Assembly: GCA_037951105.1 (NCBI GenBank)
Contig: JBAMJV010002920.1
Coordinates: 62,001 to 126,000 of the forward strand
Direction of reading: 5' to 3'
DNA: 64,000 nt
From: Echinarachnius parma
Taxonomy: Eukaryota > Echinodermata > Echinoidea > Clypeasteroida > Echinarachniidae
Each line of letters opens with the position of its first letter. The stretch's first letter is position 1. The notes under the pieces are model-generated. The model had not been told where the DNA came from. It saw nothing but the letters and a program-made list of their open reading frames with translations, and made no database searches. Shown in pieces: positions 46,138-59,533 of this stretch. A program made the translations under genes and the position numbers.

Positions 46138-48210
46138 TTGGAAATTTGCCAGGCATATAATACTGCATGGATAAGAATAAGCTTATCACTCTTAATACCA
46201 TAATTATACCAAACCAAAAAAACCCAATACCTTTGTGTGCAATAATATACACGCCCATGACATTCACATGCAAGACTGCATCAGGTAATAATATTACCAA
46301 GCCTTGGATGATGATATTTCCTCATACGTTCGTTTGAACATGCATGTTTCAAAACGGTTGTATCATACACTGTAAGACGAATCTTGTTGAGTAGATCATG
46401 GGATAAAAATAAGAAAAATCATAATAATGGTTTTCATCATAAATAGTTTGACAAAAGATGGTCAAACCTATACTTTAGTTTGAGTACGCATTACAATTAT
46501 TATCTCGTCTGTCCAGGCCCGTCGCAGATTCAAGGCACCATGCTTATCATACATTTATTGTTCGTCGTTTATTCTCCAACATTATCATCTTAATTTTTCA
46601 ATTCTCTCCTTAGACTGAAGGACTCCCAATAGATTACACAGTGAATCATGCTCGCGAGTGAGCGCGCGTGGGGATCCTAGAGAGTTTCTGGAATATTGCC
46701 TACTTTTCCGGGCGGTGTTTCTCAAAGAGGCAAAACGTCGAGCATTCTGGGCGGCGACACAAGAGTATTATCACGTGACCCTTGCTGTGGCGCCACGCTG
46801 CGTCCGCCAAACGCCTATCTGTTATACAGTACACCGTTTCCAATGGCGTTCTCCCGCTCAAAAAAAAATGTCAAACGACCAATTGTCAATAAATGGGTTA
46901 TTGGAAACTTATCTATTTAATCGACTTTAAATCGAATCAATTCTAGCGGTATAGTGAATCGTGAATTAAGAGGAATGGAGTCAAACCTTTGTTGCATACA
47001 TACGCCAGACACAAGGTCACTATTAGCGATATAGGGGTCTACGAACAGATACATCAACAAGAATTACCGTCGAGACAGATCCATTATGTCCCATTTCCTC
47101 TGGACGGTCATTTAAAAATAATATCATTTCAGATTTTAGATATTTATTTTCGTTTTCATCGGCAAACGTAAACATGCATGCATGCACTTGTCGCCAACAA
47201 TATCCACATCTCTTTTGACTTAAAATAATGATTTAGCTTTAATTTATTGATAAATTCACTTTATTTGAAACGGTGGATACAAAATTATAAATTTCTACTT
47301 AGAACAAATTCTGTAAATCGTTCTTGTGCTATATATATTATGATAAATTACTATAAAGTATGCCACGTGTTATTTTTGTATCGTTATGTGACAATGAGGC
47401 TAATTTCACCTGCCTACATACATGCAGCATCGAGGCAGTCAACTGCATGTCCTTCATGTTCGGTGTATCATTACTAGGACACCACACGTGGATCGCTAAA
47501 CAAAGCAATTAACACGCTCAAAATCAACATTGTCTGACACCCACGCGTTCGGTTGTTTCCCCCGCCTTAATTTCTTTTATTCTCAAATAGAAAAATATCA
47601 ATGAAATTTTCCAGCAGTGTCGGATAAAGGCCACGTTATCGTTTTCATTTTTCATTTTTTATTTACAAAGACACCCCGTACCTCACACCGGGTGTCAGTG
47701 TTTATTGTTAAACGAAGCTACTCATGCTTAAAACCATGGGACGGTGTCACACGCTAATGCCTACGATTATATCAAATTAGTGTTTACAATAATTGTATGC
47801 ATAAAATAGGAAGGCCACTTTGTACGTACTACAAGGATGTAAGTTTGAATTGGACAACATAATAATAAAATAATTTAATTCACACTTCGTTGACTTAGAG
47901 AAAATACAAATTCATGATAAATTACATTTATAAAGATTACAAAGAGAACAATAACTACATAGGTGAAATTTAATTATTCAAATGGTACTTTCAAAATATA
48001 TATGTTATAATTATAAATATTTTTAAGAGTCGAAAATTAGAAAGTCGAAACTAGGATGGGTAGGTAGAAAGAGAGAGATATAGGAAAAATTATGCTGCAT
48101 GGATAATGGATTGCCAGGGAGAAGGAAAGGAGAATGTTTAAAGAGGTGATGAGGGTGGGAGAACATGGGGGGGGGGGGGGGGGGGGGGCTGGTGTAACAG
48201 GAGGATGCCC

Positions 48211-48530
48211 GGGGGTGTTTCACAAAGATTCTAAGTTGAACTTAACTTGAAGGTGGACCTAAGTATTATGGAAAGCCATCAGTTTGTTTGTACAATTCAA
48301 TATACAGTTCTTTTAAAAAGGTATACATTTTTAAATCAATTTGCTTTTTTATTATAAAGGAGCCTTGAAGTTATTAACTTAAAATTTAAATTGTTGTTAG
48401 AAGGCTCAAATGCTTGCAGTTGTTTTAGCTGTTGAATATGTTTTATTCCAAGGCTACAAATGGCCATCATAATTTTTAATTTCAACTTATAATTTAAAGT
48501 TTAAATTATTATCTTTGCGAAACACCCCCT
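48211..48530. mobile_element. GGGGGTGTTTCAC-type MITE, copy 2
   Basis: Starts GGGGGTGTTTCACAAAGATT and ends ATCTTTGCGAAACACCCCCT. It shares the internal TTATGGAAAGCC segment with copy 1. It sits just right of a 20-bp G run (48169-48188). Confidence 0.65.
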
Positions 48531-51405
48531 GGACAGGGGAACATGGCAACCAAATAGATAATTTGGATGGGTTACACGTACAGAGGACAATCATCAATGA
48601 TCATCAAAATGTCAAATTATACAAACTAGTACAATTATTACAACATTGACTGACCTAGAGTTGCATACTTTGGGGCCACAAACATGTTGCAAACTGATCC
48701 CGCTGGTGTAAACAGGTGCGTAAGGGTGCATAATTATATATATTTTTACCCTTTATCATGAGGAATTGACGACACAAGATGACAATCCGTATATCTATGC
48801 ATGCTATATAAAATGTGTTGTTATTGTTGCACTATATAGCGTGGAAAAGTACACTCTTTTCTGAGTATGAGGATCAGTTGTTCGAGTTAGATTCAAATGG
48901 CTTGTACGTCATTCTGCCTGTCAGGTGACAATAATCATGGTTGATTGGGGTTGTAACGCGGGAGAGAGATTCGAAGCTAACTTGGCAGAGAGACAAAGAT
49001 CATTCTACAATGATAGATGACGACACACGACGACAGTGCATGTATAAGGGAAAACTCGTCTCTTTGATACCCATGATAACAAAGTTCATATTTCCGACCT
49101 ATTACAATTATGTTTGTTGTATGATCATTTTACTCATCTACGGCTATCATTATAAACACGCAGAGCGTGCACTAGAAAATTAGGTACCATTCTTGCGTAA
49201 CGTGCATTGGCATTCATCATTTTCATATCAGTGTTAGTCAATATATATGTCAATGCATAAAATTGATTTGGAGCATTGCATGCATTCATACCTGAATATG
49301 AATAATTTGTTAGCGCAATCTAAGTTTCACAATAGGCGTTGACGAATTGAATCAAAAGGAACAATACCGGTCCTTGAAAAAGACGGTGTTTAATTTTCAT
49401 TTCGTTTCGGAAATAATGACGTTCACTCCTAAAATATCCAAAGGTTTTACCCTCAGTAAAATTCATCACATTTATTTGATACCCACTCTGACAATACTTT
49501 GTGTAACCCCGTGATTTTTGACACTTCCGGAAAATGACTTAGCTTACAAAGTATCATCTTAAAATATAAATCAGGACTGACAATGTTGTCAATGCTAGCC
49601 AAAACAAAACATTTTAATGTCACCATTATAAAGACCATGACGGCAACTATCTGAAAGACACATTTATTATTTTTTATTCTCGCTCTTAAATTTAGTCAAA
49701 AGTTTAACCAAAATTTGGTTATGAAAATTCCTTAAATCGTCTCAATGCTATGGCATAACTATACGATATAAAGTATTGTGAATGAAACGTCCATAAAGAG
49801 ACAATATTTCAACATTTGCCATCAGTTGTTCGAATGGTGATCCCTTTTTGAACAAAGTCACATCCCGGTTAACTTAATATATAGGGCGTTCCATCTCATG
49901 GGGAAATATTATTAAAAATGTGACGGAATCGAAAAATAATGAAACACACAAAATTGAAAAATAATGAAAAATAGTGAAGTAAATACTATTAAATGGTTTC
50001 CGATGTGATTCATTCTTATTGGCGTTCGGCATGAGAGGATGCAATTTTTGTCCGATATTTCAGTAAACAGAGAAGCAATTTGCAAGTCTTTGTGAGGATG
50101 GCATTCCGGAGAATAAAAGCACTCAATCGTCTGTGAGGTGAGGCGTGGACTGCACCATTGTTGTCATAGTTTCGTCACATATCTGAACTCATATTTGGCG
50201 GAAATTAAAATGCACGCCTTTTTGTCCCAAAAAGGGGAATATTGAGACAAAATTACCCTACTATATAGGATGCATATTGTTGTTGTAGATTTGTCTCCGC
50301 ATGTCCTTCAGACAAAGTCATTATCATGCGTTTTTTTAAACCATGCAATAATAATGCTTAGTCACTTTGTATTGCATTATTAGCCGAATTTCAAACAAAT
50401 AAATGTGGTCAACGTGTATTTCTAACCACATCTAAAAGTATGTATTTATATTTGCTCGAGGGCTTGCAGAGAAGTTAAATGTAAATCTGCTTAAAATTAC
50501 TAAATAAGAATTATTTTGATTTGTGTAGACATCATTGATAAAAGTACATCATAAATTGTCTCATTATAATAGTCTAAAATTGAATCACGATTAGATAATA
50601 TTGTTTTAAATATTAAATGTTAATGTGGCATTGGATTATTCGTTTATCTTTAGAGTTTAGACATACAGGTCCGACGTGGGGAGACAAATCAGACAACTTG
50701 TTCAAATTTCAGAAAGAAATATAGCTAGTGTATACATGATTGAGCAGATGATATCAGTTTTAGTTCCCAGGCAAAATCGTATTTATAGTAACTATGTCTA
50801 CATTGAATTGAAAGCTTGTTTATTAAAGCCGTTTCCCCCCTAAATAAGGTTTTGCTCTCGGATCAAGATTAAGACGAGTTGATTTGGGTAATAACATACA
50901 CTATCCATAATAGACCATGCATGCACAGTCCCAGTATATTCAGGACCAGTTCTGAGTGGGTTAACACACACACACACAATAACATTTATTTGAGAAAAAG
51001 AAATGCATCATCGAAGTGTTTTCGAAAAATGTGTGAATTCTTTTGACCATCACAGCGGTACGCAGTCTCACTAATTCTTGTTTAAAAAAATGTTCTCCTT
51101 AAAACACCGCGGAAAGTTATCTTCCATTCTTTTTCAATGCGCTCGTTAGGGACAAAGGATATCATGCAGAGTTGTAACTCTGCTCAACAGGCTTATGATC
51201 ACGCATCAGAAGGATCAGACCACGGCTAATAATGACGAGGAGGTACATAATTATATTCCTCGTCTTCTGCTGGGTTTATCTGATGCCCCGGTCAGCAGTG
51301 GTCAGTTTTCACAAAGGACATTATAAAAACCAAGTCATGTCAATTAAGTCGGTTCTAACATCCAACTTTAAATGTTCCATGCATGCACTCATATTTATGT
51401 CCTGT

Positions 51406-51567
51406 GCCCTGTTGCTGAAAGAGATACAATCGATTGTAAGTTACACTTTATTGTAAGTTAGAAACTTTGCGCGTTTCAACCAATCCGATTCGTGCATTTA
51501 GAACACATGAGTTGACTTACAATTAATGGTAACTTATACTTAATTGTATCTCTTTCTGCAACGGGGC
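51406..51567. mobile_element. Short palindromic MITE, copy 2
   Basis: Ends GCCCTGTTGCTGAAAGAGAT and ATCTCTTTCTGCAACGGGGC, with ACAATCGATTGTAAGTTAC inside the left arm. Same family as 29292-29443. Confidence 0.65.
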
Positions 51568-52944
51568 CTACCATGGATATACTTGCAACCATTGATAAGC
51601 TCTTTCGTCCGCACTTACATAATTGTAAGGTAGTGGTGGTGGTGGTTGTTGTTTTGTGGTTTGGCGTTTATTGAAATCGAGATCTGCCCCATAATATGTA
51701 TAATGATAATTGTATGATGTGATACAGCAATGATAGAAAGCTGTGGTGTAGCCAGAGCGCCAAGGTTGGTCCAAATGGGGAGGGGGACAACAATGATAGT
51801 GAAAACAGATTTTCAATAATTATAGGGGAATGTTAGCCCATGTCAGAATGTTTTTAACTATATTCATTATTTCATCTACCGAACAAGGGGCAATGGAGGC
51901 TCAAAATATACACACGGTCTGTGTTTTTGGTATGATATACAAGGGGGGGGGGGGGGGGGGTTATTGTCCTCATACACCCTTTCTTTTTGCTGTACCCCTG
52001 TTAAAAGGCCCACATACTATCGTAACTTTGCATGCGTCGGGAGTTATATACTTCACACCTCTCCTCCTCGCGAAGTCGTGAAACGGCGCCGCGGCGCCTC
52101 AGAAAGCCCAACGCCAATGCAACCCCACGCAGAGAGACAGAATATCACCAACAACTTCCAAGGGCGCCGGGGAGAGATGACAATATCTTTTTCTTCATGC
52201 TGTGACTTTCCGAGCATTTAACTCCGCACTATACAAATAATGGCGGCTCATTAACAAAGATTACCCGCGATCTTAACGGATTTTCACCCTCTATTAACGA
52301 ACAAAATAATGTCACCTTTCTTAGATCTAAACTGTAGAAGTAATATCAACACGAGGTGAGATAATTGATAGTGGATAGATGTTCTGAAGTAAGTCTACAT
52401 CAATACAAATTTTTTGTGCACGGTCGGGGTCCGATCACAAAAACTGTTAAAGGCCTGATCTTAAGCACTGTTAAGAGCATAGCTTTATAACAATTACGAT
52501 CATAACAATCATGTATTGTGATTCCTTGATCAAATTATATTTATTACTATGAACCAAAAAACAGTCATGACAGTTGTATATTGCAATAGTGAGAGGAACG
52601 CAAGCAATGTACAAGCTCCTGCTTCTATGGGGTCCAAAACCATTTTGTATATTTAACTATCAAACTGCCATTTATATTTGTTATTTCTGTTTAATGGTTT
52701 GATTAAACTTAATCTGAATCTGAATCTGAATGTCGACATTCTAGAAAATATTCATGAAATAATATTTATTCTATATACGGGAACGTCCCAGTCCCCAGCC
52801 CACACCCCGGATCCTTTACTCTCCGATTAGTTACCCCAAACCTCTCGTGTGACTTTCTCATCCTATACCATGCACCCCCCACTCCCCTATTACGCACCCT
52901 TCTTCACTCCCTTCCTTTCCTCTGTAATCCTCTCCCATGCAAAA

Positions 52945-53049
52945 TGTGTTCTAGTCTATAAGTGATTAGAGCTCTGCTCTTCGCACTAATAGGCCCGGGT
53001 TCGAACCTAGGCTGCGTCTCTCGGATGGTGACAATAAATGGCGGTCCCA
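52945..53049 (+). mobile_element. tRNA-derived SINE fragment
   Basis: B box GGTTCGAACC at 52998-53007, preceded by a degenerate A-box-like region (52950-52972) and followed by CTCTCGGATGGTGACAATAA, a SINE-body-like segment. No pairing acceptor stem, so not a tRNA gene. Confidence 0.5.
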
Positions 53050-53138
53050 CTCTTAAATAATCAGACTTGATTGAACATTCCATCCAACCATCCTCGTCCA
53101 GCTCCCTTCCTCACTCCTCTGACCCCCATCTCCCCACT

Positions 53139-53540
53139 CCCCTATCCCATACCCCTCGCCTAGTCCTATCCCATACCCCTCGCCTAGTCCTATCCCATAC
53201 CCCTCGCCTAGTCCTATCCCATACCCCTCACCTAGTCCTATCCCATACCCCTCGCCTAGTCTTATCCCATACCCCTCGCCTAGTCCTATCCCATACCCCT
53301 CGCCTAGTCCTATCCCATACCCCTCGCCTAGACCTATCACATACCCCTCGCCTAGTCCTATCCCATACCCCTCCGCCTTGTCCTATCCCATACCCCTCGC
53401 CTATAGTCCTATCCCATACCCCTCGCCTAGTCCTATCCCATACCCCTCGCCTAGTCATATCCCATACCCCTCGCCTAGTCCTATCCCATACCCCTCGCCT
53501 AGTCCTATCCCATGCTACCCCTCGCCTTATCCTATATCCC
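53139..53540. repeat. 24-bp minisatellite, about 17 units
   Basis: Unit CTATCCCATACCCCTCGCCT plus AGTC. 24 is divisible by three, so frames stay open on both strands (168 codons plus, 95-104 minus). Small frame-breaking indels at about 53372 and 53402. Confidence 0.95.
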
Positions 53541-55845
53541 ACACATACTCATCCCACTCCTCCACTAAAATAGACAACCATTGTTCCTGGGTTTGCCTGT
53601 ATAGACGCAATATGGATGTCGACTTTCATCAACCACGTCAACCTGTGCTGGAGATTTGACATTCACTACATAGATATCATCATTAATTCTGTATAGGGAA
53701 TATAATTTGTATTATTGGGCAATAATAATAATAATATCCTAATATCTTGATTGATGCCCAGCATCCCATTTATTTGTCAACTCCGGTTAGGGAATCGACA
53801 GAGACGTGCGTTATATACGATGCAACCAAGAACAGGTTTCCGCCAATTTGCCTATCAAGAGGCCCATCAAACTGCAATTTGTATCGGATTCTTGTCCGTT
53901 TGTGACTCGGGATCGGAGTAATTGATCGAACTTGTTATCGCCCTAATATCACCAATTTCGCAACAATAAAGTTTTGATGTTGTTTTCCGAGTCTTGAAGC
54001 TGTGGCCTAGGGCTTGGGAGAAAGAATAAGAGGTAATATCCTTTCATGTTCGGCCATCCATAACTTGCAAAGCGATTTAAAAATTGAATAAAAATATTCT
54101 ATTCTGACCCGTCACTCTAACATGTGCCGATTTCCAGATTTTAAAGACTTGCAAAGAATATCTTTCTTATCTAAGTATTTTTTTATGATTGTTATTCTTC
54201 CTGTTTATCAAAGAAATTGAATGAACAAGGTCTCTAACCAGACTGGTTATTATGAGCGTTCTAATACATCAATGCAATAATTACAGCCGTCGTGGTATTT
54301 CAGCAAAAGGGCTTTAAAAACATTATATTGTGGGATAATAAAATACATTCTTTCTAAAAATTTGTGCTTTCTTGTTCTCATAATACATTCGCATATTTTA
54401 TCGCATTTTCATCGCAGAGTGAGTGAGGAGATCGAGTAAAAAAAATCTCCAGAAAAAAAAGGGAAACGCTCACAATAATTGCGCCGGCGGTGAATTTGGA
54501 TAAAAATCTGACAAACAAGCCTTTTCCCAAACACAGATATGTGCGACAATGGCCGTGATATTATATTGATATGAATAGTAGAATTGAGGTAAATTTGATG
54601 CGGTTTATCGGTGTCAATGGTGTCGATCAGTTTAGCCCTGGGGTGTTCCGGCGATGGAGGCCCGCTGGATAAATAACGCACGTTCATCATGATTATTATT
54701 TAGCTGCACGGCGGGTAGAACGTCTGATAATAGTAGTATGTAATGATAATAATAGAAATAATAATAATATGGTTTGAATGGCTGCAACCACCTTCAAGGG
54801 CAGGCGTTATGAAAGCCAAGTAAGGTTCGCTTTAATTGCTGGATCGCCATTGTAAATAAATAGGTTGAAGGTTTAATCACTACAATTAAGTCTTAAATAG
54901 GCGAGAAAACTTGTATGATTTCAAAAATGTGCTAAACATGTTAGTTGGAGATATGAGAAATGGACCGACAGGATATGTGGATGCATAATAAATTATTTTA
55001 TTCGTATTACCGCATTATCAATGCTTATATAAAAAGTGGTTTAATGCGTTAATGTGTTGTTATGCACAATATTATGGCGCTCAATAAAACGCTGTAAACA
55101 AAGAAAGTTTTCTTTCATTTTACAGTTATTTTACAGACTGTTATACAGATGATTTAGAAAGGAAAAAAGTCCCCGTGCATGGTATTCTTCGATCATTCAT
55201 GTATATTTGTGCAAAAATGCTAGAAGTATAGATCCCTCAAACGGTTAGAATGCAAACATTTTATTCAATTTGTTTTTCAAGGGTGAATTCGATGTCAACA
55301 ACAAAGGATTAATTATATATGACAAATCTGGCGAACCTTATTTTCAATTACACAGAGCAAAGATTGGTTGGAAGTTATTTACAAATTATCAAAGACAAGT
55401 TCGTCATATCACCCGCCATTATATTAACAATATACATGGAAGTCATATTGACCGCAAACTTCAAACGAACGATTCCGATTGAGTTCATACAAAACAGTTT
55501 TGGTTTATATTTTCGTTCACTTTTTGCCAAACAATTTGGGGAAAATGGATGTAATATAATTTAGTTTATACCAATTTACGAGTATATTGTATCCGGTCAC
55601 GTATATGTCTATATAGTGAAACGATGCAAAGTCAAGCTGCAGAAATCAAAGTAAATGTTTGAGGAATGGGCTCGGTATACTGGCAGCTCTGTAATAGAGA
55701 AAATATTGAAACCTTCGTATATAGCTAGTAAATGGTGTCAGTGATTCGCAAAATTAATAGTCTTACAAATTGTTATACAGGACTTTGTTTTAGGAAGTTT
55801 GTAGTAAACGTTCTTCCAACATTGTGGAGATTTTTTCAAGATTTG

Positions 55846-56218
55846 TTAAAGGGCCTTTCAACATTGTCCAAATCCTCAAAATCAAATTGAAATTCTAGCG
55901 GTTCCCTCATACCTTGTTGTATTCTTATTAACAAAAAAAAAGCATGGGACATGTTTCGGTTGTTCAAATTTCCCTTTCGTTAATAAGATATTTGCGATTG
56001 AAGTGTTCAGATGTCAAATTATCCAACGGATCGTCAGAAACGTGTACAAAGTGAGTGCAATGAGTTAGTGAATGTCGCTTTGCATTTTTGCTCATTACTC
56101 GGCTATATAAAGTCCATTTAACTCGAAATGTTCACACAACACCCATGTGGACATACTAACACCAATATACAGTGTATCAACCACTTATCACTTTTTGCAA
56201 AGTACTAGATCCCTTTAA
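55846..56218. mobile_element. TTAAAGGGATC-type MITE, complete copy
   Basis: Runs from TTAAAGGGCCTTTCAACATT to GTACTAGATCCCTTTAA. It carries the AACATTGTCCAAATCC motif and an internal CATACCTTGTTGTATT motif. 373 bp, no coding frame. Confidence 0.65.
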
Positions 56219-56548
56219 TATACTTCATCTAAAAGGATATAATTATTATGATTATGATTATTATTATGATTATTATTATCAGAGAAACTATACTGTAATG
56301 GAAGTTTGATATGCTCATCTTACGTTTCAAACATTTTCATTGTTTGATGGATGACACAACAATTATTTTCAAAAGAATCATACTCAATCCATGCATATTA
56401 TTTTACCCCTTCTTCAAAAGAAAATTTTCTTATTGTCAAGCAATCGAGTTATTTACCTATATTTATTGAGTCAATATTATAATACAAACATATTATAAAC
56501 TAATGTCTTGATAGTTGTAGTTGCCAACTTGGTGGACTTTTGTAGAGC

Positions 56549-57111
56549 TAATGCCCTTGTCACATATCACCGGATAACGTTAACGGATGCCCGACGGAGA
56601 GCCAAATTATCCATCCGTTCGTACGCGTTTCTTGTTCGGCGAATGCGTTCCTTGTCAGGCGAACGTCCGCACTTAAGTTATCAACTTAGTCGGGGGTTAG
56701 TCGACACTTAGCACTTTAGGCCGGACTAATTTAGTAGAATACCGGCAAAAAACATTCCGCCGGATAGAACAAGACCTGTCTTATATCCGGCGGAATGTTC
56801 TGTGCATAAATTTATTGCCCGGTATTCTACTAAATTAGTCCGGACTACAATTTCGTATTCTGGTAGGCCTGTTTATGACTTTAAGCCAGCCTAAAGTGAT
56901 AAGTTTGCAGGTTCAACTAATCTGAGGTGTGGACTAAAGTGTGGATTAGTTAGTCCAAGGTTATTAACTTAGTCCAGCCTAATTTGATACCGATTTAGTA
57001 GAATACCGGCCATGCATGGAGGCGACTTTCACCACCGGATAATTTGATTTCGCAAATACTGTCCGTCGGGTATCCGTTTACGCTATCCGGTGATATGTGA
57101 CACTACCATTA
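56549..57111. mobile_element. TIR element containing a second foldback element
   Basis: Outer inverted ends: CACATATCACCGGATAACG with CGGATGCCCGACGG at the left and CCGTCGGGTATCCG with CTATCCGGTGATATGTG at the right. Inside lies a perfect 25-bp inverted repeat starting CCGGACTAATTTAGTAG (56721-56745 and 56819-56843). A third copy of the TTTAGTAGAATACCGG motif lies near 56990-57007. Confidence 0.65.
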
Positions 57112-59195
57112 TACGCAACCTATCACTCTCAACAGGCCAGTGTTATAAATTACAGCTGATAATAAGCCACATGTGAAGAATATTCTTCGTGTGCATGCAG
57201 CGGCTAATGATACCATAAATTAATGTAATGCTTTGACTGGAAAAAAGTAACAATGGGTGAATGAATTATTGTGTTGTGCCTTTTGTAGTCAATACCGATC
57301 AATATATTAATATGGTTTGTTAGCAATGGTGTTTTGTTCACTGGGTAGTGTGTTCAAGGGATGCATCATGATTGGGAGTGACCTGGAAAATTATTCCATA
57401 ATCATGATGTGTAATATATTACAATGATATTGATTCTATTTGTAAAGCGAGTTGAAATACTCGATGTACACTTACTTATACACAGACTTCAACATACTAG
57501 TTGCTAAGATAATAATGTGCAATTATGTTGGGAATGAAATTATAGAAAAAGCCAACGCAAGTGAAAATTTCCAGAAAATCAAAGTGAAATTATAGGACAA
57601 AAATAATGTTCGTTCAGTGTTCTTTCTGTATTCTGAATTGTTGAAATTAGATATTATAATCATACAATTTACATTGCCAATGTGTAAGCATGTTTTTGTC
57701 AGATATCTAAAGAAATTGTGTCCTATTTAGTAGTTTAATTTGATGCCTCGTATAAGGAACAGTTTTCTTAAAGCCCAAAACTGACAAAAAATATGAATTA
57801 CGCTTTTTTTTTCACAAACGGAAATATTTTATCATTATTATATACGCGAAGTGTTGCATTTCTATTTCAAGAGATTAGTTGAAGGATGTGCTTTGATGTG
57901 CGTGTTTTCATTTCGTCAAAAATTGCGTTTGAAGTTTTGTCGCAGCTGCACCGCCACAAAAAAGATGAATAAACACAACATAATTTTGTTCAGCCTTCTC
58001 AAATACTGATGGACAGCTCATAACACGACATCACAAAAGCGCCGATACACACCAGGCTGAATGGCGCACGATTTAGCCCCATTCGGAGCAAGCACTGTGT
58101 TAAATAAATATCTTACAAAAGAGTTCCGAACTTCATCCTTTTTTGTTAGAAGCACTCACCTTATAATGTTGGCTTTTACAACCTACATGTACATCGCTCT
58201 GCTTACCAAATACTTACCACCCTCCCCCGACATGCCTCGGGGCGGTCGAGTGCCTTTAGCTTTCATGCCCGGGCCGCGAGACGATGCGATAGTAATATTA
58301 TTATATTATTCCATATCTCGGCTTCTTTCTAATTTTTGTGGAGGGTAATACTTACACCCGCTCGAGGGCAGGATTAAAATGTTGTATAGAAAAATAGGAG
58401 AGAGCTCTATAATTACTATTATCATATTATACGCCCTTGAACTTGGACAGACTAGATAGACCGCGGTCAGGGGGTTAATCAGCGTTGAAAGTTGTTCACC
58501 CTTTTCCTCCCCTTGGTATCTCAAATAATCTCAATAATCCGTTCCAAGTTATAATGCGTTGTTTTGTTGTTGTTGCTCTTTCTTCTAAAGAATTCGAAGT
58601 TGACAAAATTAATAGAAAATGCAATTCCCGTAACCTGTTTATTTGTATATCCTATGACCTTTTATAGCAAGTAATTCGCTAATATACATTATACCCGCAA
58701 GTTATATAAAACGAACCCATATGCAATCATATATAGTGACAATCATAGTGCATACCTGTTATTATTTGTTAGATGAACCTAAGTGAAGTAGGATAACAAT
58801 CAAACACAAACGAATTTTACATTAATAATTTACATAAATAATTTACAATTTACAATAATGCACAATTTACATTAATAATAATTATTGAATATATTCCGTC
58901 TACGAGCTACCTTATTATCAAATATATTTAATCATTTCTATTTAAAACATAATTAGAAGTCTTATTCGAATCAGATTCTGATCCGTATTGTATTTTCATC
59001 ATTATCGCTCAATGAATTTTTTTCTTTTCTTTTTTATATACATCTTTTTGATTGATTACATAAGTGTAGCATATGATTATGAATACGAATAGTCGTATAA
59101 TTATTCTAGTCATGAAAGATATTATTTAAAAAAATATTCAAAAACATATAGTATATATTTATTATTGTATTGTAATATAATTTTCAGCGATGTAT

Positions 59196-59335
59196 AGTAA
59201 ACAGAATTATCTGAATTTTATTTAGGTGAACACTCATTTCCTTTGTTCTTTCAGATATGATCGCGAGTAAACAGAAGTATCTGAATTTTATTTAGGTGAA
59301 CGCTCATTTCCTTTCTTCTTTCAGATATGTTCGCG
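59196..59335 (+). repeat. 70-bp tandem duplication spanning a splice acceptor
   Basis: Two adjacent, nearly identical 70-bp copies (59196-59265 and 59266-59335). Each contains the pyrimidine tract, the AG acceptor and the first coding bases of exon 2 (ATATG.TCGCGAGT). The upstream copy reads Tyr-Asp-Arg-Glu-stop; only the downstream copy is in frame with the rest of exon 2. Confidence 0.9.
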
Positions 59336-59533
59336 AGTGGCTTGGGGCGATGGTCACCTCTCGCATCGTGGAGGCGGAGGGGCGAGATCGATTCTTCTTG
59401 CCACCGCATCGAGGTATCTTCCTCGGCCGTGACGGGCCGGGTGAAGAACTGACGATCCTCGCATGTGCCCTGCCGTTGCAGTGCCAGATTTTCGAGAATA
59501 TCGTCGAATGCTTCAAGAAAGACGGCCCAAGAG
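59325..59533 (+). CDS. Rv2258c-like SAM methyltransferase, exon 2 (winged helix end)
   Basis: Residues 122-191. The exon begins with A, which completes Arg122 (AG|A), and continues YVREWLGAMVTSRIVEAEGR, DRFFLPPHRGIFLGRDGPGE and CALPLQCQIFENIVECFKKD. The ..R.vrEWL..m..s.iv....D.f.Lp pattern is the wing and linker of the Rv2258c-like winged-helix domain. The acceptor is TTCTTTCAG at 59324 and the donor GTAGGT starts at 59534. The acceptor lies in the second copy of a 70-bp duplication. The first copy's acceptor (exon would start at 59255) runs into a stop after four residues, so 59325 is the functional choice. Intron 1 is about 27 kb. Confidence 0.88.

Larger units (their letters stand above)
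32346..59324 (+). other. Intron 1 of the methyltransferase gene (about 27 kb)
   Basis: Defined by the donor at 32346 (GTCAGT) and the acceptor at 59323-59324. It holds the repeats listed separately. Stretches with nothing recognised include 33700-35500 (a 158-codon minus frame at 35083-34607 resembles no family), 35560-38160, 42000-43470, 46150-48160, 48540-51230, 53660-55840 and 57120-59190. A nested gene cannot be excluded but none is supported. Confidence 0.7.

Noticed and set aside
47670-47697. GACACC..GGTGTC short inverted repeat
   Set aside because: Too short and imperfect to separate from chance.
53067-53659. 168-codon Pro/Leu-rich frame and opposing Gly/Arg-rich frames
   Set aside because: Produced by a 24-bp minisatellite whose unit length is a multiple of three.
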